DNA of 64,000 bases from Thioalkalivibrio sp. ALMg11 (GTDB lineage: Bacteria > Pseudomonadota > Gammaproteobacteria > Ectothiorhodospirales > Ectothiorhodospiraceae). Both the position numbers and the translations under genes were made by a program. The notes beneath the pieces were generated by a model, which made no database searches, had not been told where the DNA came from, and was given only the letters and a program-made list of their open reading frames with translations. Position 1 is the first letter of the stretch, and each line of letters starts with the position of its first letter. The stretch lies in the NCBI RefSeq assembly GCF_000377905.1, contig NZ_KB898872.1, positions 1-64,000 on the forward strand, read 5' to 3'. Shown here one piece after another: positions 56,405-64,000 of the stretch.

Positions 56405-57127
56405 ATGGACAAGAGCTTTTTCAAGCAGCACATCTCGCAGCAGTTCAACGCCGAACTGGAAGACATCATCAAGCAGGTGATGGCCATGGGCGGCCTGGTC
56501 GAGCAACAACTCGCCGATGCCATCCACGCGATGGTCGAGGGCGACGTCGAACTGGCCGAAAAGGTCATGACCTCCGACTACGAGGTCAACGCCAAGGAGG
56601 TCGAGATCGACGAGGAGTGCACCCACATCCTCGCCCGGCGCCAGCCGACCGCCTCCGACCTGCGTCTGGTGATCGCGGTCATCAAGACCATCACCGACCT
56701 CGAACGCATGGGCGACGAGGCCGAGCGGGTCGGCCGCATGGGGCTGCACCTGCTGGACGAGGACCGCAACAGCGCCCCGATGTCGGATATCGCGAGCATG
56801 GGCGAACACGTCCGCGAGATGACCCGCGGGGCCCTGGATGCCTTCGCCCGCATGGACGTGGAACAGGCCGTACGCGTCGCCCAGCTGGATATCCAGATCG
56901 ACAGCCTGTACGAGACCATCACCCACAAGCTGATGAAGCAGATGACCGCCGCGCCGGACTCCGTACCGCGCCTGATGGACATCGTCTGGGCCACCCGCTC
57001 CCTGGAACGCATTGGCGACCGCGCGCGCAATATCTGCGAATACGTCGTCTACTTCGTCAAGGGCAAGGACGTGCGCCACACCAGCTACGAGCAAATGGCC
57101 GAGCAGGCCACCGGCGACCGCCACTGA
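56405..57127 (+). CDS. phoU: Phosphate signalling protein PhoU
   Basis: 240 residues in two repeated three-helix bundles with the metal-binding pattern (ITDLERMGDEAERVG and TRSLERIGDRARNICEYV). It couples Pst transport to PhoR and represses the regulon in high phosphate. Starts 11 bp after pstB; AAGGACGAC upstream of the ATG. Confidence 0.95.
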   Translation: MDKSFFKQHISQQFNAELEDIIKQVMAMGGLVEQQLADAIHAMVEGDVELAEKVMTSDYEVNAKEVEIDEECTHILARRQPTASDLRLVIAVIKTITDLERMGDEAERVGRMGLHLLDEDRNSAPMSDIASMGEHVREMTRGALDAFARMDVEQAVRVAQLDIQIDSLYETITHKLMKQMTAAPDSVPRLMDIVWATRSLERIGDRARNICEYVVYFVKGKDVRHTSYEQMAEQATGDRH

Positions 57128-57145
57128 CCCCGGCGGCCCTACCCT

Positions 57146-57163
57146 GCCCGTACGCGGGCGTTT
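57146..57163 (+). terminator. Weak hairpin after phoU
   Basis: GCCCG and CGGGC pair around a 4-nt loop, followed by GTTTG. A possible end of the pst-phoU transcript. Confidence 0.35.
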
Positions 57164-57196
57164 GCTTCGTTCGGCTAGCTCGGCTTGAATGGGGCC

Positions 57197-57793
57197 ATGT
57201 GGATTACCAGCACGCCGCCTCTGCCATTCCCGCTCCCCGCCTGGCTGGTCGTGGGCGGCCTCATTGCAATGCTGGCCATGCCCGGCCTGCATGCGGGCCC
57301 CTCTGACCAGGCACCCTCGGGCGAACCATCCGCGGCCGTCCTCGAACTCCTGGAACGCGACAAGCTCCCGGAAGGCGTGGTCTTCGAGATTATCGAGAAC
57401 GACCGCGCGGCGCTGTCCGCGCTCCTTCCCGAGATCCGCGCCAATATCGCCCGCCTGCGCGAGCGCGACCCGGACTACCCAGTGGCCGTCGTCGCCCACG
57501 GCGCGGAACAGTTCACCCTCACGCGCCGCGAAGCGGCGCAGCACCCTGGCCTGCACGACGAGGTGGAGGCGCTGATCCGCGACGAAGGCGTAAACGTTGC
57601 AGTCTGCGGCACCTTTGCCGGCTGGCGCGGCCTGGACGCGGACGCCTTTGCCGACTTCGTCGAGGTCGCCGATCGGGCCCCGGACCGCCTCGATGAGTAT
57701 CGCGAACTGGGCTTCGAAGTGATTCGCCTGCGCCCGTCGCTACTCGACGCGCCCCCGGAAGACCCCTGGGAGTTCGACTTCGGCACCCCCTGA
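57197..57793 (+). CDS. Periplasmic DsrE-like protein
   Basis: 198 residues from the ATG at 57197. A signal-like hydrophobic segment (LVVGGLIAMLAMPGLHA) precedes a DsrE/DsrF-like alpha/beta fold. This includes VAVVAHGAEQFTL, then GVNVAVCGTFAGWRGLD with a single Cys at the place where DsrE-type proteins carry their reactive cysteine. Could function in periplasmic sulfur handling; inferred from fold only. Confidence 0.65.
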   Translation: MWITSTPPLPFPLPAWLVVGGLIAMLAMPGLHAGPSDQAPSGEPSAAVLELLERDKLPEGVVFEIIENDRAALSALLPEIRANIARLRERDPDYPVAVVAHGAEQFTLTRREAAQHPGLHDEVEALIRDEGVNVAVCGTFAGWRGLDADAFADFVEVADRAPDRLDEYRELGFEVIRLRPSLLDAPPEDPWEFDFGTP

Positions 57794-57816
57794 GCGTTTT
57801 GATTCAGGGAGATATT

Positions 57817-58036
57817 CACCGCGAAGCGCACGAAGACACGAAGAAGGACAAGGGCGGTTTCACCACAGAGGACCCGGAGCAGGTCAGGGATGTTAAAGAA
57901 GGCTATCGGGCTACCGCTTCAGGTCGCTCAAACCACCATCCCGTCAACGGTTTTGCCGTTCTCCGTGTCCTCTGTGAACTGTGTGGTTACAGGGTCTGGA
58001 CCTTCTTCGGACCTTCGTGCGCTTCGTGTAAAACCG
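57817..58036. repeat. Inverted-repeat element with CGAAGCGCACGAAG ends
   Basis: The left end (accgcgaagcgcacgaagac) is mirrored by the right end (ccttcgtgcgcttcgtgtaa), enclosing about 180 bases in which ttcaccacagagga is likewise mirrored by tcctctgtgaa. Related ends occur alone at 59421 and 60801. No gene is inside. Probably a non-autonomous mobile repeat. Confidence 0.65.
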
Positions 58037-58118
58037 CTCTTGGGTTTGAGGGTGAAACTAACGCTCCCGTCGCTCGGGATGCTGTAACGGTGTCGCGTTC
58101 CTGTGGCATCCTCTCGCC

Positions 58119-58553
58119 ATGAGATTCCTGATTCGCACCTTCTTCCGTGGCGTACGCCTGATTCTGACCCCGTTCATGCTGATCGGGGAGCGCGTGTCGC
58201 GCCCGCGCGGCGTCGAACGCGACCCGGCCGACCAGGCCCAAATTGACGAGCAAACGCGCCACCTCGCGCTTTATCACTTCCCCGCCTGTCCGTTCTGCAT
58301 CAAGGCCCGCCGCGCGATGCAACGCCTCTCGCTGGATATCGAACTGCGCAACGCTCAGGCCACCGGGCCCTGGCGCGAGGAACTGCAGAACGAGGGCGGC
58401 CGCCTGCAGGTGCCCTGCCTGCGGATCGAGGAAGACGACGGTTCGGTGCGCTGGCTCTACGAATCCGATGCCATCATCCGCTACCTGCGCGAGCGCTTCG
58501 ACCCGGCACAGACCGAGGCGCCGCAGGCGGCCGACAGCCAGACGCGTTCCTGA
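58119..58553 (+). CDS. Glutaredoxin/GST-N-like thiol protein
   Basis: 144 residues. A hydrophobic N-terminal helix (FLIRTFFRGVRLILTPFMLI) is followed by a thioredoxin fold with CPFC at 57-60, VPCLRI (cis-Pro) and SDAIIRYLRERF. It resembles membrane-tethered glutaredoxins of Proteobacteria. Probably a thiol-disulfide or glutathione-linked oxidoreductase. Confidence 0.82.
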   Translation: MRFLIRTFFRGVRLILTPFMLIGERVSRPRGVERDPADQAQIDEQTRHLALYHFPACPFCIKARRAMQRLSLDIELRNAQATGPWREELQNEGGRLQVPCLRIEEDDGSVRWLYESDAIIRYLRERFDPAQTEAPQAADSQTRS

Positions 58554-58582
58554 TACCCACCCGGCTTCCGGAGGGCCTGACC

Positions 58583-59416
58583 ATGCGCCATCGCTTTCGC
58601 CGTTCCCTGATCGGGATCACGCTACTGCTGGCACTGCCCTTCACGGTCGCCAGCGCCCAGCCGCCGATCTTCGATGCCCACCTGCACTACCGCCCGGCGG
58701 TAGCAGAGACCTTCGGCATCAGCGACGTGGCCCGCACCCTGGCCTCCAATGACGTGCGCAGCGCCATCGTGATGTCGACCGAAGGCGGCTTGATCCGACG
58801 CCTGAAGGCGGGCTCCGATTCCCGCATCGTGCCGTTCCTGGAGGTCTCCCAGCGTCTGGGCAAGAAGATGGACTGGATGCATGTCGAGGACCTGGGCGAG
58901 CGCATTGCCGACATGCTGGATGAATCCGACGTGGCCTGGCGCGGACTGGGCGAGTTCCACATCCTCGCGGGCGACCGCTTCGCCCCCGGGTTCGAACAGC
59001 TTTTGGATCTGGCCACCGCCCGCGACCTGACCATCATGATCCACGGCGACCCGGCGGTGATCGACCACGCCTATGCCACCCACCCCGAGGTCCGCATCCT
59101 CTGGGCCCACGCCGGCAGCTATGCCTACCCGCCCCTGGTGCAGGACTATCTCGAGCGCCACCCGCGCATGAACATGGACCTGTCCATGCGCAACCCGCGC
59201 ATCAATCCCGGCGGGCAGATCGACGACGACTGGTTCGAGCTGTTTCTCACTCACCCCGACCGCTTCATGATCGGCGTGGACACCTTCACCACCACGCGCT
59301 GGGAGCAATACACCCACCTGAAAGACGAGACCCGCGCCTGGCTCGACCAGCTCCCCGACAACGTCGCCCGCGCCATCGCCTTCGAAAACGGCGAACGCCT
59401 CTTCCCCGCGCGTTAA
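58583..59416 (+). CDS. Exported amidohydrolase-family protein
   Basis: 277 residues. The signal peptide (IGITLLLALPFTVASA) is followed by a TIM-barrel hydrolase with FDAHLHY (metal His pair), GEFH, IHGDP, WAHAGS and GVDTFTT, the order of metal ligands in amidohydrolase-2 enzymes. Substrate unknown. It follows the glutaredoxin-like gene by 29 bp with GGAGG upstream and may be co-transcribed. Confidence 0.82.
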   Translation: MRHRFRRSLIGITLLLALPFTVASAQPPIFDAHLHYRPAVAETFGISDVARTLASNDVRSAIVMSTEGGLIRRLKAGSDSRIVPFLEVSQRLGKKMDWMHVEDLGERIADMLDESDVAWRGLGEFHILAGDRFAPGFEQLLDLATARDLTIMIHGDPAVIDHAYATHPEVRILWAHAGSYAYPPLVQDYLERHPRMNMDLSMRNPRINPGGQIDDDWFELFLTHPDRFMIGVDTFTTTRWEQYTHLKDETRAWLDQLPDNVARAIAFENGERLFPAR

Positions 59417-59420
59417 GGCG

Positions 59421-59453
59421 ACACCACGAAGCGCACAAAGACGCGAAGAAGAG
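59421..59453. repeat. Solo CACGAAGCGCACAAAG repeat end
   Basis: Resembles the left end of the element at 57817. Confidence 0.5.
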
Positions 59454-59646
59454 GCAGGTCGAGGGCGATTAACAGGAATACTGGAAGATCGGAAGGATTG
59501 ACGGGGTTAACCGATCGGGATTGGTCTCAGGCCTCCGTTCAGGCCCGCGCCCACAACTCTCATCCCAGGATGTGCACTGCTATGACGCCGGGGGCGCGGA
59601 TCGGTGCTACATTCAGGGGAAGCACCCAACAACAAGGGGATACGAC

Positions 59647-59856
59647 ATGCACTGGACGCGACTTCTCGGGATTGCCCTGCTGGTGGGCGGCGTCATCCTG
59701 CTGGTAATGGGCTACACCGCCACCGATAGCCTGGGCGAGGAATTGCATCAGGAGTTCATGGGGCGCTATACGGACGACACGCGCATGTATCTGATCGTTG
59801 GCGGTGTAATGGCCGCGGTCGGCCTCGTGCTCACGATCTTCGGGGTACGCCGCTGA
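59647..59856 (+). CDS. DUF3185 small membrane protein
   Basis: 69 residues with two membrane spans (LLGIALLVGGVILLVMGY; MYLIVGGVMAAVGLVLTIF) joined by a polar hairpin with SLGEELHQEFMGRYTDD, as in DUF3185 proteins. AAGGGG precedes the ATG at 59647. Function unknown. Confidence 0.8.
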   Translation: MHWTRLLGIALLVGGVILLVMGYTATDSLGEELHQEFMGRYTDDTRMYLIVGGVMAAVGLVLTIFGVRR

Positions 59857-59864
59857 GGGCACGC

Positions 59865-60593
59865 GTGACGCCCGCGCATGCGGTGCTGACACCGCTGTTC
59901 GCGTTCCTGGCACCGTTTCGCGGGCTCGCGCGCGTATTCGAGCCGGGCCTGCGCGGCCTGGTGATCGGCCCGCTGATCATCAACATCGTGGTCGTGATCG
60001 GCCTCGCGACGGCCGCCGGGCTCGGCTTCGAGGCCCTGCTGGCCGCCTGGCTGCCCAGCGGCTGGGACTGGCTCGCCTGGCTGCTCTGGCCCCTGTTCGC
60101 ACTGGCACTGCTGGTGGCCTTCGCGGTCTCCGCCGTTGTACTGGCGGCGATCATCGCCAGCCCATTCTCCGGGCCGCTGGCCTACCGCACCGCGCGCGGA
60201 CTGGGCCACGAACCGCGCCAGCCGGCACGCTCGTTCCTTGGCGAGATGGGCCACGCAACCGTGACCGCGCTGCGCAAGACCGGCTACTACGCCCTGCTGT
60301 TCATCCCCGTGCTGCTGATCACGGTGATCCCCGGACTGAACCTGCTGGCCCCCATCGCCTGGTTCACTTTCGGGAGCTGGGTGCTGGCCGTGGAATTCCT
60401 GGAGGCGCCGCTGGCCAACGACGGCCTGGCATTCGCCGAGGTGCGCAAGACGGTGCGCGCCCATCGACTGGAGACCCTGAGCTTCGGGGCCGGGACCACG
60501 CTGCTGGCGATGGTGCCGTTGCTGAACCTGCTACTGGTGCCGGCTGCGGTCATCGGCGCAACCCACCTGCGCGTGCGCCTGCCCCGGGCCTAA
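59865..60593 (+). CDS. CysZ/EI24-like membrane protein
   Basis: 242 residues from a GTG at 59865, eight bases after the DUF3185 stop. Four or five hydrophobic segments and the typical FSGPLAYRTARGLG and LEAPLANDGLAFAEVRKTVRAHR blocks place it in the CysZ/EI24 family, some of whose members are sulfate permeases. Whether this one moves sulfate is not shown. Confidence 0.75.
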   Translation: MTPAHAVLTPLFAFLAPFRGLARVFEPGLRGLVIGPLIINIVVVIGLATAAGLGFEALLAAWLPSGWDWLAWLLWPLFALALLVAFAVSAVVLAAIIASPFSGPLAYRTARGLGHEPRQPARSFLGEMGHATVTALRKTGYYALLFIPVLLITVIPGLNLLAPIAWFTFGSWVLAVEFLEAPLANDGLAFAEVRKTVRAHRLETLSFGAGTTLLAMVPLLNLLLVPAAVIGATHLRVRLPRA

Positions 60594-60864
60594 CGTCGGG
60601 ACACTCCAGATGGACGCGAAAGTCTCCGCATGGTGCGTTTCGCAGGGCTCAACACGCCCTACCTCCACCATAATCCGGGGTAGCTCAAGCCCGATACCAG
60701 ACGCGTCGTCGTGAAAAGCCCGTACGGCACTCGGTACCAAAGCTCTCACCCCGATTCCCTCGCCTTCTCCGGGCCCTCTCTGGTGCCCCACCCTTGATCC
60801 CTCTTCGTGCCTTCGTGCGCTTCGTGGTGCCAGATGCCTGTGACCTTTGGCGCAAAGGCGCAGG
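60594..60864. other. Convergent intergenic region
   Basis: 271 bases between convergent genes. It contains an inverted copy of the CGAAGCGCACGAAG repeat end at 60801-60830. No terminator with a T-run was found. Confidence 0.5.
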
Positions 60865-62928
60865 TCAGGCGAGCAGGGCATCCAGCGGGTTGTCGTCGGG
60901 GAGCGGGCGCATGCGGCCCTCGCGCAGTTCCTGGGCCACACCCTGCAGGGAGTGGCGCCGGCTGGCGCCCAGATCCAGCGACAGGAACAGGTAGCCGCGG
61001 GTCGCCTCACCGCGCCAGACCAGGCCCATGCGGTGCAACTGCCCGGTCGCCTTGTCGACCATCTCGAACCACTCGCCGGTGCGGATCCTGCTGGCATCGA
61101 AGACCCAGGGATCGTCGAGATCGGTCAACAGGTCGGGGTCGTCATCCTCGAGGCGCACGGCACGCCGCGCCTGAATCCGCGCCTGGGGATCGAAGCGCGG
61201 CTCGTCGGCGGAGGCCCGGATGCGCTGCAGATGAGCCTGGCCCAGGTGCTGCACAACCGCCTTGACGCGTGCCTCGTCAGCGCCAAACTCGCGCGCGGTC
61301 GCCACGATCCGCTGCACCAGCGGGTTCGCTTCCTGCGGCGTGGCCCGGTTGCAGATGGCCCGCACGACCTCCTGCACCTCGGCGTCCAGCACCTGCACGG
61401 CCGCCTCGTCCACCGCCAGCAGGTCTTCCCAGGCCTCGGCGATCTGCTCGGCGGAGCGCTCCGGAAGCTCGGCCCCGGTCTCCAGCACGCAGACCGTCAG
61501 GGTGCGCCGGGCGCGGGCCGCCCGTTCCTTCTGACACATCGGCGCCGCGAGCGCGGCGGCCTGTGCCTGCCAGTATTCGTGCTCCGCGGCCACGGCCGCG
61601 GCCCAGTCCTCCCTCAGCGTCTGCGCCCCCGCGCGATCCAGATCATCGATCGCGTTCCCCAGGCGTTCGACACTCCGGCGCATCGCGTCGAGGTAGCGGC
61701 TGACCACCTCCGAGTCTTCCGCGCTGACCTCGGGGCTGATTCGCACGCCCGTATTGATCAGGCTGCCGACCCATTCGCGCAACGGGTGCCCCGGGTCGCG
61801 GAAGAACTCGAGATCGCGGCTGACCGCGCGCGTCAGTAGCGGTTGCAGATCCAGCATCAACGCGCGGAACGCCGCATGGCAATCGAGGTGTCGCGACACC
61901 TCGCCGAACACGCCCGCCAGGACGCCCTCGATGACGCTCTCGATCGGCGGTTCCGCCATCGCTTCGGCCGCCACGGCGGCGCCGGTCGCCGGGCCGCCGC
62001 CCCCGCCCACCACAGCTCCATGGCCAGACGGCAGCCAGCCGGCCCCCGCGGCCCACTGCAGCCAGTCGGCCGCGCCGGCATCCGGGGGAGGCATCGCAGC
62101 ACGTGCAACCGCAACGCCCCCCGCTCCGCCGACCGCAGGTGCAGCGCCCTCCGCCGCGGCCGGTTCCGAAGCGGTGGCGGCGCCCCCTTCCCGGGTGGCC
62201 TGTGCCCAGCTCGCGCGCGGCGACGTCCCGGTCAGGTCACCCTCCCGGGACTCGGACACCGGCTCTCTAACCAGTCCGCATGCCTCGACCGTTTCGACCA
62301 CGAAGGCCAGGGTCGGCGCGGCCGTCTGGCCCAGGCAGCGCACGTAGGCTCGCATCAGGTCCAGCGTCATGTCCGTCCGGCCGAACTGTTCCTCGGCCGT
62401 TTCGATCAAGCGCTCGTACCAGTTCAGCGGCGACCAGGGCGCCCAGCCGGGGTGCTCAAAGCGATGGGCCTCACGCGCGGCCTGGAGGAACACGAACCAG
62501 GAGTAGCGATTATGCTCGCGGACCAGCCCTTCGAGCTTGTGGCGCAGGGAGCGTCGGGTGGACTGGTAATCGTCCAGGATCTGCAGGCCGGAATTGTCGT
62601 CGGCGTAGCTGGAACCGGAGAATTCGTACTCGGGCGGGTAGGTTGTGGCGACAAAGTCGCGCTCCAGGGCTTCCTCGAACTGGCGACGCAGCACGTACTG
62701 ATAGCCCTGGAGCTGATTCGCCCACTCGGTACCGTCGGCTTCCTTGCCGCCAGCAGACCATTCCCGGGCTATGGATTCCAGGCAGCGATCCAGGTGGTCG
62801 GTCACCCGCGGGACGATACCGTGCGCCAGTTGCTGACGCTGGGCATCCGACAATCCGGTCAGACCCGACCAGACCGCGGCCGGGGCCTCGCCCCGACCTT
62901 CCCAGTCCGTATGTTCCCTGCCTGCCAT
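60865..62928 (-). CDS. DUF1631 family protein
   Basis: 687 residues of DUF1631, a large, mostly helical cytoplasmic family of Gammaproteobacteria. Blocks include LSDAQRQQLAHGIVPRVTDH at the N-terminus, LMLDLQPLLTRAV in the middle and ATRGYLFLSLDLGASRRHSL near the end, which looks like a PilZ-like tail. An alanine/glycine-rich low-complexity linker lies at about 240-300. Function unknown, perhaps linked to c-di-GMP. Confidence 0.85.
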   Translation of the reverse strand: MAGREHTDWEGRGEAPAAVWSGLTGLSDAQRQQLAHGIVPRVTDHLDRCLESIAREWSAGGKEADGTEWANQLQGYQYVLRRQFEEALERDFVATTYPPEYEFSGSSYADDNSGLQILDDYQSTRRSLRHKLEGLVREHNRYSWFVFLQAAREAHRFEHPGWAPWSPLNWYERLIETAEEQFGRTDMTLDLMRAYVRCLGQTAAPTLAFVVETVEACGLVREPVSESREGDLTGTSPRASWAQATREGGAATASEPAAAEGAAPAVGGAGGVAVARAAMPPPDAGAADWLQWAAGAGWLPSGHGAVVGGGGGPATGAAVAAEAMAEPPIESVIEGVLAGVFGEVSRHLDCHAAFRALMLDLQPLLTRAVSRDLEFFRDPGHPLREWVGSLINTGVRISPEVSAEDSEVVSRYLDAMRRSVERLGNAIDDLDRAGAQTLREDWAAAVAAEHEYWQAQAAALAAPMCQKERAARARRTLTVCVLETGAELPERSAEQIAEAWEDLLAVDEAAVQVLDAEVQEVVRAICNRATPQEANPLVQRIVATAREFGADEARVKAVVQHLGQAHLQRIRASADEPRFDPQARIQARRAVRLEDDDPDLLTDLDDPWVFDASRIRTGEWFEMVDKATGQLHRMGLVWRGEATRGYLFLSLDLGASRRHSLQGVAQELREGRMRPLPDDNPLDALLA

Positions 62929-63052
62929 CGCTGAGGTGTCCCCGTATTTCCGCGTGGTTGCTCACGTGAGTTCAACGTGAGTCGGGCCATAGTGTACAGG
63001 CGCGACAAAAACGGGGCATCCGTCACAGTTTCCGCGGCAGACAGGGAGACAT

Positions 63053-63379
63053 TCAGTCGTCGAGCGGTTGCGTTCCCACCTGAACCATTTCGCCCTCGAT
63101 CCGCGCCGGGAACCGGGTCAGGGGTTCCTCGGCCGGCGGCGCCATCACCGCGCCGGTGCGCAGGCAGAACTGCGCCTCGTGCATCGGACAGGTGATGCAG
63201 TCGTCGGCACCGATCTCGCCATCCGCGATGGGCACGTCCTCGTGAGTACAGAGGTTCTCCACCGCGAAGTATTCGCCGCCCAGGTTAAAGATCGCCACCT
63301 CGGTATCCGCGGTCTCCACCAGGCGATGATCGCCATCCTCGATGGTCCCCACCGGGGCTACGTCAATCCATTCCGTCAT
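63053..63379 (-). CDS. Rieske [2Fe-2S] ferredoxin-type protein
   Basis: 108 residues from the ATG at 63379 (AAGGAG upstream). The two cluster motifs C44-T-H46 and C64-P-M-H67 are intact. It resembles the ferredoxin components of dioxygenases or the small NirD-type proteins. No oxygenase or reductase gene is adjacent, so its partner is unknown. Confidence 0.88.
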   Translation of the reverse strand: MTEWIDVAPVGTIEDGDHRLVETADTEVAIFNLGGEYFAVENLCTHEDVPIADGEIGADDCITCPMHEAQFCLRTGAVMAPPAEEPLTRFPARIEGEMVQVGTQPLDD

Positions 63380-63427
63380 CACGACTCCTTGCTTCTGAAA
63401 CTTCCGGGTGTCGGTCTGCCGCACTCC

Positions 63428-63781
63428 TTATGGAGACGCCTGCAGGGCCGCAGTCGCCGCCGCATCGATCTCGATCTGCCTGCCCTCTTCCGGGTGGTAG
63501 GTGAAGCGCCCCACCACACGCAGGTTTTCGCCCAGGTGATCGCGCACGGCCGAGCCGGGCGTGACCGACACGCGGTTGATGTCGTCGTCCTCCAGCCAGT
63601 AGTGCTCCGGATCATCAAAGCGATTCACGACACCCTCGGTCTCCACCATTTCGCCATCGAACGCCGGCGCCGACGCGGCCAGCTGTTCCAGCGTCACCGG
63701 CGATACGCGCTCGCCCCCGCAGGCGACCAGCAGGGCGGTCATGGCCAACCCCAGCCACACGGCATTGATCCCTTTCTGCAC
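63428..63781 (-). CDS. Lipoprotein with OB-like domain
   Basis: 117 residues from a GTG at 63781, chosen because GGGAGAAG lies just upstream and it gives a normal lipoprotein signal (MTALLVACGG, lipobox LVAC). The mature part (VETEGVVNRFDDPEHYWLED, then LRVVGRFTYHPEEGRQIEID) reads as a small beta-barrel. It sits 48 bp upstream of the Rieske gene, same strand. Confidence 0.65.
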   Translation of the reverse strand: MQKGINAVWLGLAMTALLVACGGERVSPVTLEQLAASAPAFDGEMVETEGVVNRFDDPEHYWLEDDDINRVSVTPGSAVRDHLGENLRVVGRFTYHPEEGRQIEIDAAATAALQASP

Positions 63782-64000
63782 GATCTTCTCTCCCAGTTGC
63801 ACTCGCGGCGACTGCCGCCGCTTATCCGACTCCAGCCTACCGAAGCTGCGCCATGTCATGCCCATTCACCCCTGAATGACGGGCCTAAGGAAACCCGGAT
63901 CCATTCGCGCGAAGTCGGCCCCGTCGAACTTCACGAGCGCTTTCGTTCGGAGGTACACGCTCAAGCTGATGGCATGGCCGCCGTTACCCTTGCCAGGTGA
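63782..64000. other. Window end, nothing called
   Basis: No start codon with an RBS or recognisable protein is visible on either strand in the last 219 bases. Confidence 0.4.

Noticed and set aside
61269-62969. Proline/arginine-rich plus-strand frames opposite the DUF1631 gene
   Set aside because: Typical low-complexity antisense shadows in GC-rich coding DNA.

Overview
The window is GC-rich (roughly 63-65 % by eye) DNA from a gammaproteobacterium. The evidence for this is a phoBR-pst-phoU block with Pseudomonas-like long PstC and PstA, an E. coli-like cyclopropane fatty acid synthase, a DUF1631 gene and CysZ/DUF3185-type genes. A halophilic or sulfur-oxidising Ectothiorhodospiraceae-type host (for example the Thioalkalivibrio group) is my guess from general protein character and a DsrE-like gene; no 16S rRNA gene is present to confirm it.

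Layout. 1-2.7 kb: transposase remnants (IS256, IS3, IS1595) around a DUF2254 membrane protein. 3.0-6.9 kb: a membrane fatty-acid desaturase, an FAD oxidoreductase and a CFA-type SAM methyltransferase, all on the minus strand, the last two overlapping by 4 bp. 7.2-11.8 kb: a degraded accessory zone with IS remnants, a partial lexA copy, a DUF6998 gene and a frameshifted DUF6361/helicase relic. 11.8-14.8 kb: AT-richer DNA with short minus-strand genes separated by attC-like sites, which I read as an integron cassette cluster without an integrase, mixed with REP-associated transposase (RAYT) relics. 14.8-23.6 kb: a type I restriction-modification operon (hsdM, abi, hsdS, GIY-YIG/DUF4357, hsdR). 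23.8-36.4 kb: lipoproteins, a WYL regulator, a double AAA+ ATPase, a PAS-GGDEF cyclase, a phosphatase/ADP-ribosylglycohydrolase operon, orphan antitoxins and several unknowns. 36.5-42.8 kb: a probable SOS repair module in which lexA is divergent from an MrfA-type helicase, an MrfB-type exonuclease and an SRAP (YedK/HMCES) protein, with a 15-bp palindrome between. 42.9-46.4 kb: lipoproteins, a second copy of the 1.4-kb block seen at 7.3 kb, and an ISL3 relic beside tRNA-Ala(CGC). 46.8-64 kb: core genome with an MBL-fold phosphodiesterase, phoB-phoR-pstS-pstC-pstA-pstB-phoU with Pho boxes and inserted dispersed repeats, then a DsrE-like protein, a glutaredoxin-like protein, an amidohydrolase, CysZ-like, DUF1631, Rieske and lipoprotein genes.

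The genes that most clearly work together are the Pho regulon block, the restriction-modification operon, the lipid-modification trio and the lexA/mrfAB/SRAP repair module. Two direct copies of a 1.38-kb block (7297-8674 and 44605-45979) bracket about 36 kb that holds the accessory cargo as well as lexA and its repair operon.
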